Shown: positions 5,572 to 6,690 of the stretch, one piece after another | Position numbering within the stretch: position 1 is the first letter of the stretch | Layout of the letters: each line of letters starts with the position of its first letter | Assembly (NCBI GenBank): GCA_031283515.1 | Contig: JAITBS010000371.1 | Location: 1 to 6,690, forward strand | DNA: 6,690 nucleotides | Origin: Planctomycetaceae bacterium | GTDB taxonomy: Bacteria > Planctomycetota > Planctomycetia > Pirellulales > Thermoguttaceae | Reading direction: 5' to 3' | Position numbers and translations under genes: made by a program | The notes under the pieces: model-generated | The model's input: the letters and a program-made list of their open reading frames with translations, nothing else | The model's database searches: none | Told to the model about the DNA's origin: nothing

Positions 5572-6642
5572 TTAAAATTGAGGGATTGTGTTACCATCAT
5601 CCACGTTACCAAGCCATGAGAGTACCGAATTATTACCGGTTGGTATTGAGTTGGCAATTGCCCGAACGGTGCCGTCACCAAAAAGAAAATTGACTGTTCC
5701 CGGATGAATTCCTCCCCAGAATCCATGATCCGTTTCTTGTTGATTTACACCGAAACCGGATAAATCTTCTTGGTTTGGTTCTTTGGCAATACGGGCATTA
5801 TGAGATCGGGCAACGGCATAAGTATTGAGCGATCCCATACTTAATAAAGAACAATCGCCGTAGTGATAACGAGATGATCCATATCCTGTATTACATGCGT
5901 TTAGGGCATCTCGTCCAATCCATTTTTCTCCAACAATAATTTGATTACTCGTTCCATCTGCCATTCGAGCAAACGAATCACGCGGTATCCAACTGTTTGT
6001 TTGAACAGGAATGGCTACACGAAATGGAGTTACTTTAGGATAACCCATTGATATGACATCACAGATATAAACCCATGATTTCCAATGAACTGTTGCCCCT
6101 CCAAGAACAAACGCATAATCTCCTTGTGGTCCCCGATATCCGCCATCTTGTCCACCAGTCGCTCCATTTTCATAAGGTTGCGGAATAGATCTTCGTGAGG
6201 GACAAAAATAGATTGGAACACTATTGAGACCAGTACGTTCTTCTGGAGTAAGTTTGTTCCAAAAAATGTCGGCATCGGGCCAACTCCGTAAATCTTGCTG
6301 TAACTTTGTTGTGAGCAGATTATAGTTTGCCGGTTGCTCAATGAAAGGATAGAGTAATCCCCAGAAAGTAACACGGGAAGCATAAGAATCTTCATCCTTC
6401 GGGTCTGCCCAACTTAATGTCCAATCAGCACCAACACAATTAGGTGGTAAACCGTTCAAGGTGTCATGAAAGTTGTGAACACCAATTCCGAGCTGTTTCA
6501 GATGATTGGTACATTGTGTTCTTCTTGCAGCCTCGCGTGCGGCTTGGACGGCAGGTAATAGTAACGCAATCAACACACCGATAATCGCAATCACCACAAG
6601 TAATTCTACCAACGTAAAAGCAAAAATAGTCGTTTTTTTCAT
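5572..6642 (-). CDS. DUF1559 protein with type IV pilin-like N-terminus and H-X9-DG C-terminus
   Basis: A 356-residue member of a family greatly expanded in Planctomycetota; its exact role is unknown, probably an exported pseudopilin-like or surface protein. The N-terminus carries a prepilin motif: a short basic leader, then FTLVELLVVIAIIGVLIALL with a predicted cut between A8 and F9 and the conserved glutamate at position +5 (E13). It continues with the family hallmark AAREAARRTQC (34-44) and LKQLGIGVHNFHD (48-60). YFCPSRR (145-151) is another family block. The C-terminal motif is exact: H313, nine residues, then D323-G324. The ATG at 6642 is chosen because AGGAG (6650-6654) lies seven bases upstream and the prepilin leader is then of normal length. 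An ATG ten codons further upstream (6672) would give a longer leader and has no such support. It leads a two-gene unit with the lipoprotein downstream. Confidence 0.93.
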   Translation of the reverse strand: MKKTTIFAFTLVELLVVIAIIGVLIALLLPAVQAAREAARRTQCTNHLKQLGIGVHNFHDTLNGLPPNCVGADWTLSWADPKDEDSYASRVTFWGLLYPFIEQPANYNLLTTKLQQDLRSWPDADIFWNKLTPEERTGLNSVPIYFCPSRRSIPQPYENGATGGQDGGYRGPQGDYAFVLGGATVHWKSWVYICDVISMGYPKVTPFRVAIPVQTNSWIPRDSFARMADGTSNQIIVGEKWIGRDALNACNTGYGSSRYHYGDCSLLSMGSLNTYAVARSHNARIAKEPNQEDLSGFGVNQQETDHGFWGGIHPGTVNFLFGDGTVRAIANSIPTGNNSVLSWLGNVDDGNTIPQF

Positions 6643-6649
6643 AGTTATG

Positions 6650-6654
6650 CTCCT
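6650..6654 (-). promoter_or_regulatory. Ribosome-binding site deciding the DUF1559 start
   Basis: On the minus strand AGGAG precedes the ATG at 6642 by seven bases. This favours that start over the in-frame ATG at 6672. Confidence 0.8.
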
Positions 6655-6690
6655 TATGAAAAAAGGGTACATTTAAATAGATTATGTAAC

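Noticed and set aside
6643..6672. Ten-codon longer start for the DUF1559 protein
   Set aside because: The inner ATG has a well-placed AGGAG and gives a normal prepilin leader.

Overview
The window looks like chromosomal DNA of a planctomycete (phylum Planctomycetota) with fairly AT-rich DNA. The best phylum marker is at the right end. It is a DUF1559 protein with a type IV pilin-like N-terminus and an exact C-terminal H-X9-DG motif, followed by a small lipoprotein of a kind commonly found beside such genes in this phylum. I cannot place it below phylum, and I see no phage, transposase, tRNA, rRNA or CRISPR.

Layout, left to right. A complete atpA (F1 ATP synthase alpha subunit, minus strand) fills 1-1506. 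About 725 bp of very AT-rich DNA follows, with a possible atpA promoter and one copy of a short dispersed repeat, but no atpH or atpF. A sigma-54 activator (bacterial enhancer-binding protein) without a sensory domain lies at 2232-3290 (minus). A 504-bp divergent spacer separates it from cysK (cysteine synthase, plus, 3795-4733). The 419 bp after cysK is a convergent intergenic region holding a second copy of the dispersed repeat and a 216-bp element with inverted, palindrome-rich ends. The window closes with a two-gene minus-strand unit: DUF1559 gene (5572-6642), then lipoprotein gene (5153-5554).

The most interesting part is the spacer between the activator and cysK. It holds a good sigma-54 promoter facing cysK, a weaker one with the same exact spacing facing the activator gene, and between them three copies of a 16-bp palindrome whose centres are 20 and 41 bp apart. 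The cysK-side geometry is that of an enhancer-dependent promoter. The cysK leader also contains a long RNA hairpin and a duplicated Shine-Dalgarno segment. I infer a self-contained circuit in which the activator drives cysK and perhaps itself, with possible extra control of cysK translation. The gene identities are firm; the regulatory links are inference from sequence.
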